64,000 nucleotides of DNA from CAMCXT01 sp046302715 (GCA_046302715.1 JBKCHQ010000106.1:1-64000), one strand, 5' to 3'; counted from the stretch's first letter, positions 26,535 to 36,232 are shown. The notes: generated by a model not told the origin, from the letters alone. Numbers and translations are program-made.

Positions 26535-27560
26535 TTACTTAAGCTCTGTGTTCTGATTTAAGCTACTATTTTCCGCAGTCTGTTTCGCTTCAGATTTTTT
26601 TTGAGCCCAGGTTTTCTGCTCTGAAAGCCATTTGTTATATTCTTCCTTCGTTTCAACTATGATATCCATCTGCATATTGAAGTGTGATGCTCCGCAGATT
26701 TTATTGCAAAGCAACACATAATTGAATTTAGGATTCTTCAATTTGCTGCGCATTTCAGCAGTGGTAATTGTTGGAGTAAATTCAAACATGGTTTCCATGC
26801 CAGGCACACAGTTCATTTGAGCCCTGAAATGCGGCATGTACGCACTATGTATAACATCACGAGATCGAAATTTGAATTGCACAGGTTGTCCTTTAACCAA
26901 GTGTAATTCTCCTTTTACAATAACGTCGTCGTTAGACTTTACATCATCTATCAGACCTAAATCGTTTCCTTCACCAATAGTTCTAAAATCATAAGCACCA
27001 AGTTTATTGTCATTACCCGCATAGCGGGCAGTCCAATCAAATTGCTTGGAATATAACTCCACCACCATTGCATTTTTATCGCCTGGATAAATTACATCGT
27101 TCCATACGGTTAATCCGTAAGCAATAAGGCCGGTAAGTACAATAGCAGGTATAACCGTCCAGATTAATTCGAGTTTGTTGCTATGTGCAAAGTGTACCGC
27201 ACGATTTCCCTTTTTACCTGCGTACTTGTAGGTTTGGTAAATCATGATGATATGAGTCCCAACAAAAACAATGGTAATAAGTGCTAATGTGACATTAAAA
27301 AGTTTGTCAATTTCAGGGCCATGTGCAGAGGCTGCCTCAGGTAAAATTTTGTCTTTGTACGCAAATAACTGCCAAATACAAAACACAAAAAATGCAGTAA
27401 GGAAATACACCCACATATTACCTTGGTTGCGATTGTCGGAGTCGGTAATGGTTTCATCGCTCCTTTTATCTCTAAGTTCGGCCGATAGCGCAGCAATACT
27501 CATTACACGCACAACGGTAAGAACAAACAAAACAATTACGGCTAAAATCAAGTAAGTCAT
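26535..27560 (-). CDS. coxB: Cytochrome c oxidase subunit II (CuA)
   Basis: A 341-residue membrane protein with three hydrophobic segments (a first helix at 1-20, then about 50-66 and 88-109) and a periplasmic cupredoxin domain. The CuA ligands are CNKICGASHFNM (C-x3-C-x3-H-x2-M) with the distal His in VIHSAYMPHFRAQMNCVPGM. It accepts electrons from cytochrome c or directly from the Act complex hemes and passes them to subunit I. The extra N-terminal helix and the polar C-terminal tail (Gln/Lys/Glu rich) are as in other Bacteroidota. It lies between actF and coxA, with spacings of 32 bases on each side. Confidence 0.96.
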   Translation of the reverse strand: MTYLILAVIVLFVLTVVRVMSIAALSAELRDKRSDETITDSDNRNQGNMWVYFLTAFFVFCIWQLFAYKDKILPEAASAHGPEIDKLFNVTLALITIVFVGTHIIMIYQTYKYAGKKGNRAVHFAHSNKLELIWTVIPAIVLTGLIAYGLTVWNDVIYPGDKNAMVVELYSKQFDWTARYAGNDNKLGAYDFRTIGEGNDLGLIDDVKSNDDVIVKGELHLVKGQPVQFKFRSRDVIHSAYMPHFRAQMNCVPGMETMFEFTPTITTAEMRSKLKNPKFNYVLLCNKICGASHFNMQMDIIVETKEEYNKWLSEQKTWAQKKSEAKQTAENSSLNQNTELK

Positions 27561-27592
27561 ATAAAAGGTCGGCTCGTTAAAATCTTAAAAAG

Positions 27593-28774
27593 TTAAATAT
27601 GGTGATGCACACTTTCTTGGTAGAAAACGTGATTTGGATTATTGACTGGCTTACTCGCCAATCGTGAGAAAACTACATAGCAAAACAAACCAATAAAACC
27701 AAGCATGGTCCCGATTTCCATCCATCCAAGGTGCCAATGATCTTTCAAAACACCAGGCGTGATCATTACAAAATTGTCGCTCCAGTGTCCGATTAAAATT
27801 ACCACTCCCACTACTTTTAAAAGTCCATAGGTTCTTTTTGAACCTCGCTTCATTAAAACCAAGAATGGGAAGAAAAAGTTCAGTACGAGATTAAATATAA
27901 ATAAGAACTTATAATTCTCGAAACGGTCCATGAAGTAGGTTACTTCCTCAGGAATATTGGAATACCAAATGAGCATAAACTGCGAAAACCATAAATACGT
28001 CCAAAAAACCGAGAATGCAAACATGAACTTTCCTAAGTCATGAATATGGTTATCGTTTACTTCAGGTAGAAGTCCTTTTGATTTTAGGTGCAATACAATC
28101 AAAGTGATGGTAGTTATTGCACTAACAAAGAACCCTGCAAAAGTGTACCATCCGAATAACGTAGAGAACCAGTGGGTATCAATGGACATAATCCAATCCC
28201 ATGCTGAGGTTGATGATGTTACGGCAAAAAATACTAAAAACCACGCGGCTAAACTTTGACTGCGTTTCCAGTTTTGATAATCATAACCTTGCATTTCCAA
28301 TTCAGAACGTTTCATAAATGCTCTGAAAAATAGTATCCAGCCAGCCAAATAAACAATAGTGCGGATAATATAGAAAACCGGATTCAAAAAAGCAGCTTTA
28401 CCCGCAATGATGGCATCATAATGTTCGCTTTTAGGGTCGTGAACATGAGGATCGGCCCAATGGTAAATATGATTAACGTGGAGGGCTGATAATATAACAA
28501 CTACTCCAAATATTGCTGCACCAACTGGTAAAAAACTGGCAACTGCTTCCATTGGGCGTTTCACAGTTGCCGACCAACCAGCTTCAGCTGCATATTGAAC
28601 GGCCATAAAAAACAAGGCTCCTAAACCCAATGCCATGAAGAAAAATGAATTATGTAGGAGTGTAGGCCATGCCCTATGAGAGTCCACGATGAAGCCGCTT
28701 ACTATCGTCAGCAAACCAACGCCCATGAGAACCATACATATTTTCTTAAACGAGTCTGAAAAGGTGTAATTCAT
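27593..28774 (-). CDS. actF: Alternative complex III subunit ActF
   Basis: A 393-residue membrane protein with about ten helices, of the NrfD/PsrC-like family that also includes ActC. It keeps HRAWPTLLHNSFFFMALGLGALFF, WDWIMSIDTHWFSTLFGWYTFAG and the LIWYSNIPEEVTYF block typical of ActF. In known Act complexes ActF forms part of the membrane core near ActC; the quinol site is mainly on ActC. Position between actE and coxB is the standard Bacteroidota order. Confidence 0.93.
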   Translation of the reverse strand: MNYTFSDSFKKICMVLMGVGLLTIVSGFIVDSHRAWPTLLHNSFFFMALGLGALFFMAVQYAAEAGWSATVKRPMEAVASFLPVGAAIFGVVVILSALHVNHIYHWADPHVHDPKSEHYDAIIAGKAAFLNPVFYIIRTIVYLAGWILFFRAFMKRSELEMQGYDYQNWKRSQSLAAWFLVFFAVTSSTSAWDWIMSIDTHWFSTLFGWYTFAGFFVSAITTITLIVLHLKSKGLLPEVNDNHIHDLGKFMFAFSVFWTYLWFSQFMLIWYSNIPEEVTYFMDRFENYKFLFIFNLVLNFFFPFLVLMKRGSKRTYGLLKVVGVVILIGHWSDNFVMITPGVLKDHWHLGWMEIGTMLGFIGLFCYVVFSRLASKPVNNPNHVFYQESVHHHI

Positions 28775-28804
28775 TGTATTTGAATTGAATTGTCCTTGTT
28801 TAAA

Positions 28805-29497
28805 TTATTTATCTTTCTTTGTTTTAGCTGGTTTCTCTTTCGTTGCAGCCAATGAATCTGATTTTACTGCCGAGGAATCTGTTGAAGCGCTTAAGCTTGT
28901 TCCGAGTCCTTCGGCTCTCAATTTTTTCACATATTGAATAACTGCCCAGCGCTCTCCAAAATTAATTTGCGATGCATGACTGCCCATCATATTTTTCCCA
29001 TAATAGATGGTATGATACATTTTACCTTCCGGCAAATCTTTAAGTGCGGCACTGTAGTATGATGGCACGCCAGCAAATTTATCTCGTTGAACAAGAGTAC
29101 CGTTACCATCCCCTTTTTCGCCATGGCAGTGTATGCAAAAATTTGAATATACTGTCTTGCCTTTTTCAAGGATGGCTTCGGTGGCTTGATATTGCGAAGG
29201 AGCTTTTACATTTTGACCGGCAGCTTCGTAGCCTTCATTAGTGTTGGGATAAAGATATTGCTCGTGGTAAGGCAATGTTTCTTCATTGAAGCGCGGAACG
29301 GTTCCTGCTACAGGTTTCATCGAACTACCTTCCTTGCTAAAAGGACTTTCACCATAAGCTTCATAGGCCGTTCCTCTGTACATATCGGGCATGTACTCAA
29401 GTCCCGGACTCAGCGGATTTGATGTGCACGATTCCATCACGGCCGCCAACATTATAAGTCCGGCAGCACTTAAAATCAGATATTGGGATGTTCTCAT
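28805..29497 (-). CDS. actE: Alternative complex III subunit ActE (monoheme cytochrome c)
   Basis: A 230-residue lipoprotein (lipobox ending at Cys24 in AAVMESC). It has one heme c motif, CIHCHGEKGDGNG, in a class I cytochrome c fold, with MMGSHASQI supplying the probable Met ligand. The last 40 residues are Ser/Lys rich and probably disordered. In the Act complex ActE carries one heme c on the periplasmic side and is a likely exit point for electrons to the oxidase. Ten bases separate its start from actD's stop. Confidence 0.93.
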   Translation of the reverse strand: MRTSQYLILSAAGLIMLAAVMESCTSNPLSPGLEYMPDMYRGTAYEAYGESPFSKEGSSMKPVAGTVPRFNEETLPYHEQYLYPNTNEGYEAAGQNVKAPSQYQATEAILEKGKTVYSNFCIHCHGEKGDGNGTLVQRDKFAGVPSYYSAALKDLPEGKMYHTIYYGKNMMGSHASQINFGERWAVIQYVKKLRAEGLGTSLSASTDSSAVKSDSLAATKEKPAKTKKDK

Positions 29498-29506
29498 CAG
29501 ATGCGA

Positions 29507-30043
29507 TTATTTCAAATCTTTTTGGTTAATTTCAAGAGCTCCGGTGCTGCGTAGGGTTGATATTATTTCATCATGACTCACTCGCTTGTTATCTGCAGTT
29601 TGAATTTCCATAATGAATTTATCGTCGGTCGAACGTGGGTCTGGATTATGAGCTTTTCTCCCTGGATAAATTTTATTTACCAGTAAGTAGCTAAGTACCA
29701 TACCATGTGCTGCACAAAAAACGGTTAATTCGAAAGTAACCGGAACAAATGCCGGCATGTTTAAATACCAGGCAAAGCTAGGCTTACCTCCTATGTTCAT
29801 GGGCCAGTCATGGATCATCATATACCATGTCATTAATACTGCCATCGAGGTGCCAAACATCCCGTAAAAGAAGGCTGCATTTGATAAGCGGGTGGGTTTA
29901 ATCCCAATTACTGGGTCAAGTCCGTGAATTGGGAATGGTGAAAATACATCCTTTATTTTCACTCCTTTTCCTCTTAATGCTTTAGCGCTGGAAATTAAAA
30001 TTTCCTCATCGTCAAAAACGCCGTATATAACTTGTTTGCTCAT
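29507..30043 (-). CDS. actD: Alternative complex III subunit ActD (DUF3341)
   Basis: A 178-residue protein of the DUF3341/ActD family. The cytoplasmic N-terminal part opens VIYGVFDDEEILISSAKALRGKGV, typical of the family; it is followed by FSPFPIHGLDP and two transmembrane helices (AAFFYGMFGTSMAVLMTWYMM and PAFVPVTFELTVFCAAHGMVLSYLL). ActD is a structural subunit of the membrane arm. It starts six bases after the actC stop. Confidence 0.93.
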   Translation of the reverse strand: MSKQVIYGVFDDEEILISSAKALRGKGVKIKDVFSPFPIHGLDPVIGIKPTRLSNAAFFYGMFGTSMAVLMTWYMMIHDWPMNIGGKPSFAWYLNMPAFVPVTFELTVFCAAHGMVLSYLLVNKIYPGRKAHNPDPRSTDDKFIMEIQTADNKRVSHDEIISTLRSTGALEINQKDLK

Positions 30044-30049
30044 GATCGA

Positions 30050-30439
30050 TTAGTGATGCGGTGGTTTGGGATTTTCACTGGTAGATTTTAGAATAGTCTT
30101 CAATTCGTTCAATGCAATAACAGGGAACGTACGAGAGAATATCAAGAATAAAGTGAAGAAAATACCTATAGTTCCTATGAAAATTCCGATATCTACAAAA
30201 GTAGGGTGGAACATTGTCCAACTTGAAGGCAGGTAGTCACGGTGAAGTGATGTTACGATAATCACGAAGCGCTCGAACCACATCCCAATATTTACAAAAA
30301 TTGAAATAATAAAGGTGGCAAGTAGGCTTTTTCTGATCTTTTTAAACCAGAATAACTGCGGTGTGATTACGTTACACGTCATCATTGACCAATACGACCA
30401 CAAATATGGTCCTGTGGCTCGTTTTAGAAATGCATATTG
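30050..30439 (-). pseudogene. actC: actC, C-terminal part after in-frame stop
   Basis: This stretch continues the actC frame directly after the TAA at 30440-30442 and reads QYAFLKRATGPYLWSYW and then MMTCNVITPQLFWFKKIRKS, the family's last two to three helices, ending with a Pro/His-rich tail. It has no good start of its own: an in-frame TTG at 30403 and the ATG pair shortly after are the only candidates, and no ribosome-binding site is seen. Either the full protein of 458 residues is made by read-through or the base at 30442 is a sequencing error; otherwise the complex would lack this part of the subunit. Confidence 0.8.
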
Positions 30440-31426
30440 TTAATATTCAACTCCCGAGTACCAAGAGACAAACAACTCGGTCAAATAAGCAACACCCACT
30501 ATAGATCCTGTTATGATAATGATTTTATTCATTGATTCCACGTGGGTAATGGTGATGTAATCTTCCAAATTACACACTTTACGCATGATAATAAGAAGCG
30601 TAAGTACCATTGCAAATCCAGAGAAAATGGCCCCTGCAACGAAATACGGTGGAAAAATTGTAGTATGCCAGCCCGGTATTACTGAAGTAGCAAAGTCCAT
30701 AGATACGATGGTGTGAACCGAAAGTACTAGTGGTGTTGAAAGACCCGCAAGTACTAAAGATACTTCTTCGAATCGTGACCATTGTTTAGCAGATCCTGAC
30801 CATCCAAAGGAAAGAATACTGTAAATTTTACGTAATCTTGGTTTGGTTTGGCGATCACGAATAGTAGCAAAATCAGGTATTAATCCTGTATACCAGAATA
30901 CAAGTGATACGGTAAAATAGGTCGAAATCGCAAATACGTCCCAAAGAAGAGGTGAATTAAAGTTAACCCACAATGACCCGAATTGATTTGGAAGTGGCAA
31001 TACCCAGTATGCCATCCATACGCGACCCATGTGCATTACAGGAAACAGCGCCGCACAGATCACCGCGAAAATGGTCATGGCCTCGGCCGAACGGTTAATA
31101 GACATTCTCCACCGCTGACGGAAAAGCAAAAGAATAGCAGAAATGAGTGTACCGGCGTGACCTATACCTACCCACCATACGAAATTGGTGATGTCCCATG
31201 CCCACCCTACTGTCTTATTTAATCCCCAAACCCCTATACCTGTGCCTATCGTATAGGCAAAGCAGGCTACGCCCCACAAGGCAAGTAATGCAGAAATGGT
31301 AAATACCACTTTAAACATTCCGTTAGCTTTACCTTCAACAGGTCTGGAAATGTCTTCTGTAATCTGATGGTAGGTTTTAGTTCCTAAAATCAGTGGCTCT
31401 CTAACCGATGGTGTATGATGTGCCAT
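30440..31426 (-). CDS. actC: Alternative complex III subunit ActC (NrfD-like), interrupted
   Basis: The first 328 residues of ActC, the NrfD-like membrane subunit that holds the menaquinol site. It begins [20 protein letters not shown] and has helices including [32 protein letters not shown] and [20 protein letters not shown], all characteristic. The frame ends at TAA within WYSGVEY, where homologues continue without break to about 460 residues, and the sequence after the stop is in the same frame and fully ActC-like. The truncated product would lack the last helices. One base change (GAA, AAA or CAA to TAA) explains the interruption. Confidence 0.92.
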   Translation of the reverse strand: MAHHTPSVREPLILGTKTYHQITEDISRPVEGKANGMFKVVFTISALLALWGVACFAYTIGTGIGVWGLNKTVGWAWDITNFVWWVGIGHAGTLISAILLLFRQRWRMSINRSAEAMTIFAVICAALFPVMHMGRVWMAYWVLPLPNQFGSLWVNFNSPLLWDVFAISTYFTVSLVFWYTGLIPDFATIRDRQTKPRLRKIYSILSFGWSGSAKQWSRFEEVSLVLAGLSTPLVLSVHTIVSMDFATSVIPGWHTTIFPPYFVAGAIFSGFAMVLTLLIIMRKVCNLEDYITITHVESMNKIIIITGSIVGVAYLTELFVSWYSGVEY

Positions 31427-31451
31427 AAAACGTTATATCGATTGTATTTCG

Positions 31452-34400
31452 TTAAGCTTTTGAATTTTTTGCCGTATTGCGCACTTTAGTGAGGTAGTAA
31501 ACTGACGGCTGCGTTCCTACTTCCTCTAGAAGTTGATATTTACGATCGTCGTTCCATGCTTTTCTTACCATTGATTTTTCATCATTAAAGTCGCCAAAAA
31601 TGATAGCATTAGTAGGACACGATTGTTGACATGCAGTTTTAATACTGCCATCTTTCGGACGTTCACCTTTTTTCTTCGCCTGTAGTTTTCCAGCCTGTAC
31701 ACGCTGAACACACATAGAGCATTTTTCCATAACCCCACGACTGCGCACGGTAACATCAGGGTTGAGCACCATTTTGCCCATATCGTCGTACATGTTGAAG
31801 TCAAACTGCTCGTTTTCGTTGTAGCGGAACCAATTAAATCGACGCACTTTATATGGACAGTTGTTTGCACAATAACGTGTACCAATGCAACGGTTATACG
31901 TCATCTGGTTAAGTCCTTCGAGTGAGTGTGTAGTGGCCAATACTGGACAAACCGTTTCACAGGGAGCTTGATTACAGTGCTGACACATCACTGGTTGGAA
32001 TACTACCTCTAGTGTGTCACCCGTTGACGGTACTTCCATTTTAAGGAATTTGTCAATCGCACCAATACCCTCTTTTTCGGCCCGTTCTTCATTCATGTCG
32101 CTGGTGTAATATCGATCTATGCGCATCCAGTGCATTTCACGACTGCGACGTACTTCGTCCTTGCCTACAACAGGCACATTATTTTCGGCGGTACAACTTA
32201 CTACACATGATCCACACCCAATACACGAGTTAAGATCAATGGCCATATTCCAAAAATGGTTCTTATATTCGAAGTTATCCCACAAATCGAGCTCTTGAGG
32301 CGTTGCTTTGCCGTCCTTACCTACCTTCGAGGAGTTTGTAGCAAGTAGAATTTGTTCGTTACCTGCTTTTGAATTTTTCTTGTATTCTTCAAGTGTTGTT
32401 TCTTTTACAATGCTTCTACCCATCATGGTATGGTGGGTTTGCGTTGCAGCTATATGATATGTTCCTGTACTTCCTGAAACTGTTACTTTAGAAACAATAT
32501 AGCTAAAGTTTCCATTAGCGGTTCCCACAAATTTAAAAGCGTTGCCTCCGATTCCGTTGGCAGTTTTACCTGCAGCTGTGCGTCCATATCCAACTGCTGC
32601 TGCTACTACACCTTTGGGTAGTCCTGGTTGCGCAACTACCGGAAGCGAAATTTTAGCTCCACCAGAAACTGAAATCTCTACAACATTGGACAATTGCTCC
32701 TGACCCATCAAAACGTTGAAGCCTTTAGATGTCATTTCATCTGGGTTCATCAACAAGTAATTATCCCATGTTACGCGGGTAATTGGATCGGGTAATTCTT
32801 GCAGCCATGGATTATTGGCTTGAGATCCCCATCCCATTCCTGTTTTCTCATAAATGACCATTTCAACTCCACCGGTCTGTGCTGCAATTCCGGCTATGGC
32901 TTGAGCCGCAGTTGAAACATCCATTTTAGGAGTTGTTTCTGTAGGTTTTTCTTCGGATTTAACAGGCTCCTGCTTCACCAATTTAGACTCAACATTTTTC
33001 GTGTTTTCAGCTTCTTGGGACTTTGTTTCCGTTGCTTTTACCTTAGTAAGAGCTCCATCATGCAATGTTTTATTCCAAAATTCTGTAAATCCGCCGACGT
33101 ATGCGTCACCCACCGAAGGAAATAAATTAGTTTCCCAATACTTAGCTACGTAATCGTGAGCATTTGAGTTATTGCCTGACCATGTCAAAAACGATTCTAT
33201 GGTTTGGCGGGTATTCCCTAATGGATTAATCACAGGTTGACCCAATGAATAATGCCCTGTTCTAGGATTTGCATCAGACCAACTTTCTAAGTAATGATGC
33301 GATGCCGCTACATACTTGCACTGCTTGGCAGTTTCATCCAAAGTATCGCTGAGCGAAACAGATAAATCGATTTTGCCTATAAGTTTAGCAAGTTCTTCGC
33401 CATTTGGTAGAGAATACACAGGATTAGCTCCTACCACAAACAAGGCAGAAACTTTCTGAGCCTTAATTTCTTCGATAAGTGCGATAACTTCTTTATCGTT
33501 ACCTTGACGTGTATTATCTTGAATGTCTTTATTTATGGTTGTACCATAAGATCCCAAGTGATTATTGATGGCATTTACTACCAGTTGAATGTTGGGATCA
33601 TTTATTCCACAAACAACAAGTGCTTTGTTTTTATGAGCAGCCAATTCTGATGCCACCTTAGCAACAGCCGAATCTTGTCCTGTTTTACCCGAAGAGTGAC
33701 TTGATCCTGTTAATGCGTTTAGGAGCATTACGGCAGCAGTTCCTAGTTCTGATGGTTTTAAGGCAATGCGCTTATCGGCATTTGAACCGGTTAAAGTAAG
33801 TAGCGATTCAATCTGAATATGTCGCGACATATTAGGATTATCTTTACTTACCTTCCTTTTGGTCGCATATTGGCGAGCATATTCAACTGGTGATAACCAA
33901 TTGGCTAAAAAGTCACAACCAATTCCAACAATATAATCAGCTTTATCAAAATTATAAGTTGGTATCATGGCTTTACCATGCGAAATAGCATGTGCATCAG
34001 CAATGGCTCTTTGAGAAACCGCATCATAAGAAATGATTTTGGTGCCTGTATATTTAGTACTAAACTCAGTAAGTGCCGCATTCATAGAAGGGCTTATCTG
34101 AGTTGAAGTGAGGATGCGAATGGCTCCACCCGAAGCAGCAATAGACGTTAATTTACTCTTCACGTCGGCATCGATGGTTTTCCAATCGGTGTCTTTGCCT
34201 TCTTTCATTGGTTTACGCAAGCGTGCAGAATCGTATAACGACAATACAGAAGCCTGCATGCGAGCATTACTACCACCTTGTGTGATGGTGCACAATTCAT
34301 TTCCATCTACTTTAATTGGGCGACCTTCGCGGGTTTTTACAACTAGTCCTGCGTAATCTTGCCCGTCCCAATAGGAAGTAGCATAATAATTGGCTACTCC

Positions 34401-34664
34401 AGGAGTAATTTCCTCAGGTTTGTTAAGGTAAGGAATAGCTTTTCTAACAGGAGCTTCGCACGCTGCCAATGAAGCAGCTGTAACACTAAAGCCCAAAACT
34501 TTAAGAAAATCGCGTCGGTTGGTTTGAGTAGAAACCACCTGCTCGTCTCCTAAAAAGCGATCAACAGGAAGCTCTTCAGCAAACTCATTGTGCTTTTGGT
34601 TTAAAAACTCAGGCGTTTCCTTAAGTTCTTCTATTCCTTTCCAGTATTTTTTCGAATTGCTCAT
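31452..34664 (-). CDS. actB: Alternative complex III subunit ActB (fused molybdopterin-like and FeS subunits)
   Basis: This 1070-residue periplasmic protein fuses a molybdopterin-oxidoreductase-like domain (about residues 60-740) with a four-cluster ferredoxin domain (about 790-1050). A twin-arginine motif NRRDFLKVLG (49-58) and a lipobox ending in Cys69 (SLAAC) imply folded export and lipid anchoring. Cluster motifs are CIGCGSCVVSCTAENN, CQHCNQAPCETVCPV, CIGTRYCANNCPYK and CSMCVQR with ACQQSCPTNA. Known ActB proteins hold no molybdenum and use the clusters as a wire from quinol to the hemes of ActA. A Lys/Glu/Pro-rich linker lies near residues 555-590. It starts 33 bases after actA's stop. 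Confidence 0.95.
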   Translation of the reverse strand: MSNSKKYWKGIEELKETPEFLNQKHNEFAEELPVDRFLGDEQVVSTQTNRRDFLKVLGFSVTAASLAACEAPVRKAIPYLNKPEEITPGVANYYATSYWDGQDYAGLVVKTREGRPIKVDGNELCTITQGGSNARMQASVLSLYDSARLRKPMKEGKDTDWKTIDADVKSKLTSIAASGGAIRILTSTQISPSMNAALTEFSTKYTGTKIISYDAVSQRAIADAHAISHGKAMIPTYNFDKADYIVGIGCDFLANWLSPVEYARQYATKRKVSKDNPNMSRHIQIESLLTLTGSNADKRIALKPSELGTAAVMLLNALTGSSHSSGKTGQDSAVAKVASELAAHKNKALVVCGINDPNIQLVVNAINNHLGSYGTTINKDIQDNTRQGNDKEVIALIEEIKAQKVSALFVVGANPVYSLPNGEELAKLIGKIDLSVSLSDTLDETAKQCKYVAASHHYLESWSDANPRTGHYSLGQPVINPLGNTRQTIESFLTWSGNNSNAHDYVAKYWETNLFPSVGDAYVGGFTEFWNKTLHDGALTKVKATETKSQEAENTKNVESKLVKQEPVKSEEKPTETTPKMDVSTAAQAIAGIAAQTGGVEMVIYEKTGMGWGSQANNPWLQELPDPITRVTWDNYLLMNPDEMTSKGFNVLMGQEQLSNVVEISVSGGAKISLPVVAQPGLPKGVVAAAVGYGRTAAGKTANGIGGNAFKFVGTANGNFSYIVSKVTVSGSTGTYHIAATQTHHTMMGRSIVKETTLEEYKKNSKAGNEQILLATNSSKVGKDGKATPQELDLWDNFEYKNHFWNMAIDLNSCIGCGSCVVSCTAENNVPVVGKDEVRRSREMHWMRIDRYYTSDMNEERAEKEGIGAIDKFLKMEVPSTGDTLEVVFQPVMCQHCNQAPCETVCPVLATTHSLEGLNQMTYNRCIGTRYCANNCPYKVRRFNWFRYNENEQFDFNMYDDMGKMVLNPDVTVRSRGVMEKCSMCVQRVQAGKLQAKKKGERPKDGSIKTACQQSCPTNAIIFGDFNDEKSMVRKAWNDDRKYQLLEEVGTQPSVYYLTKVRNTAKNSKA

Positions 34665-34697
34665 ACTCAGATGAAAGTACAGTTTGAATGATTGGGA

Positions 34698-35957
34698 TTA
34701 GTAATGGCACTTAGAGCATTCCAATCCACCGATTGATCCAATGGTGAATTTGTCTCCTTTTTTGTATTTAGGATCGTTGACAAACTCCTTGTGAAGTTCT
34801 TCGTAGTATTTATTGTCTTTGAAATCCACTTCCGTTTTTCTGTGGCAGTCAATACACCAACCCATCGTGAGCGGCGCATGCTGCTTAACCACTTCCATGG
34901 AGTCAATGGCTCCGTGACATTCGGTACATTCAATCTTACCAACAGCTACGTGCTGACTGTGGTTAAAATATGCATGATCAGGCAATGAATGCACGCGAAT
35001 CCATTGAATGGGCTTTTTATTATTGCCGTATTGCCGTGTTTCTGGGTTATAGTCTAGGGCTGCATATATTTTCGAAATCTCCTCCTTACCATATTGAGGG
35101 CCTTCCTGTATATACATATGACAATTCATGCACACATTTGCTGAGGGAATATTGGCATGTTTCGATTTTTCAACACCGCTGTGGCAATACACACAAGCGA
35201 TTTTATTATCTCCTGCATGTAATTTATGAGAGAATTTAATAGGTTGCTCTGGGGCATATCCTTGGTAAACGCCAATTCCCATCAATCCGTCCCACCCTTG
35301 TTTTAATACCCATACAACTACTAAAAGCCCTAATACAGCTACAATTTTTTTGTTATTAGCAGCCCAAACTTTAAAATTACCCCAATTGCCGTAATTCGGT
35401 TTTTCAATTGTTTCAATCCCTTTCTTCTCATTAACCAGCGCTTCAAGTGACTTCTTAACTGAATTAAGAACGGTAACGAGTATGAGCAATATAACTGCAA
35501 CTACAATAAGAATAAGAGAATAATTAGTTCCAGAATCACCATTAGCCGCTCCCTTGTTAGCTCCATCTGCTTGCGCAGTAGTTGCAGCAGGGGCATCTCC
35601 ACCTTTATCGGCCCAGTCAATAATGGCAATTATTTCAGCATCAGATAAGTTTTGCGCCGGCATCACCGATTTTCCATACTCCTCGAAAAGCTTATTAGCA
35701 TAAGCATCGCCTGTTGAAAGATAGGCAACCGAGTTTTTTACCCAAGCGGTAAGCTTAGCGTTGTCAGACCAATTACCTCTGCCTCGAACCCCCTTCAAGC
35801 CAGGCCCGACTAGTTTTTGGTCGCTTGGTTTATGACAAGAGGCACAATTAGCTTTAAATAATTTAGCTGCATCCTGAGCTTGAATAACGTTAAGATGGAG
35901 CATGAAGCCCAACAATAGGGCGAATGACTTTATAGTCCTTGAGTTCAATTTTCGCAT
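34698..35957 (-). CDS. actA: Alternative complex III subunit ActA (six heme c motifs)
   Basis: The 419-residue first subunit of the operon. A signal peptide (SFALLLGFMLHLNVIQAQ) is followed by a monoheme cytochrome c domain with CASCH at 38-42, a helix (about 148-168), a second helix (about 205-220), and a pentaheme domain with CVYCH, CMNCH, CTECH, CIDCH and CSKCH. The pentaheme part corresponds to the ActA defined in Rhodothermus; the N-terminal monoheme domain is an addition seen in Bacteroidota and may be the outlet to the CuA site. No initiator other than the ATG at 35957 is needed. Confidence 0.94.
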   Translation of the reverse strand: MRKLNSRTIKSFALLLGFMLHLNVIQAQDAAKLFKANCASCHKPSDQKLVGPGLKGVRGRGNWSDNAKLTAWVKNSVAYLSTGDAYANKLFEEYGKSVMPAQNLSDAEIIAIIDWADKGGDAPAATTAQADGANKGAANGDSGTNYSLILIVVAVILLILVTVLNSVKKSLEALVNEKKGIETIEKPNYGNWGNFKVWAANNKKIVAVLGLLVVVWVLKQGWDGLMGIGVYQGYAPEQPIKFSHKLHAGDNKIACVYCHSGVEKSKHANIPSANVCMNCHMYIQEGPQYGKEEISKIYAALDYNPETRQYGNNKKPIQWIRVHSLPDHAYFNHSQHVAVGKIECTECHGAIDSMEVVKQHAPLTMGWCIDCHRKTEVDFKDNKYYEELHKEFVNDPKYKKGDKFTIGSIGGLECSKCHY

Positions 35958-36001
35958 AGAAAATGAGGCTTATATCAACCTAATTCACTTTTTTACGGCT
36001 G

Positions 36002-36009
36002 CAAATTTA
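36002..36009 (-). promoter_or_regulatory. -7 promoter element of the act-cox operon
   Basis: On the minus strand TAAATTTG fits TAnnTTTG and is followed by CAGCCG, with the actA ATG about 45 bases downstream. No TTTG is found at 18-20 bases upstream, so activation by a regulator is possible. Two perfect dyads lie upstream: TAGAAT-C-ATTCTA at 36057-36069 and GTATATAC near 36078. Confidence 0.5.
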
Positions 36010-36213
36010 ATCTATGCCGACTTTATTTAAGTTTTTTTTTCATTTTAATTCTAATATAGAATCATTCTAAATAGTGTGTATATACTAGATAGTCAGTGTT
36101 ATAGGCATTGTTGTATTCCTTGACATTGTTTGAAAAAATTTCTTTTCGCTGATATTCAGTACAATAAAATTAACATTTCTTGGCATAGTGACGTAGCGTA
36201 TAATGGCAAATAC

Positions 36214-36221
36214 TAAATTTG
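36214..36221 (+). promoter_or_regulatory. -7 promoter element of the SPOR gene
   Basis: TAAATTTG fits TAnnTTTG and is 11 bases before the ATG at 36233, but inside the longer reading that would begin at 36203. If it is the promoter, the longer start cannot be used. Confidence 0.45.
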
Positions 36222-36232
36222 CGCTGAAAATT

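Noticed and set aside
30403..30450. Stop-codon reassignment or programmed read-through in actC
   Set aside because: TAA, TAG and TGA all end other genes in the window, so no codon is reassigned. The bases after the stop (TAA CAA TAT) do not match the known CAR-YYA read-through context, and no pseudoknot is apparent. A point mutation or sequencing error is the simpler reading.
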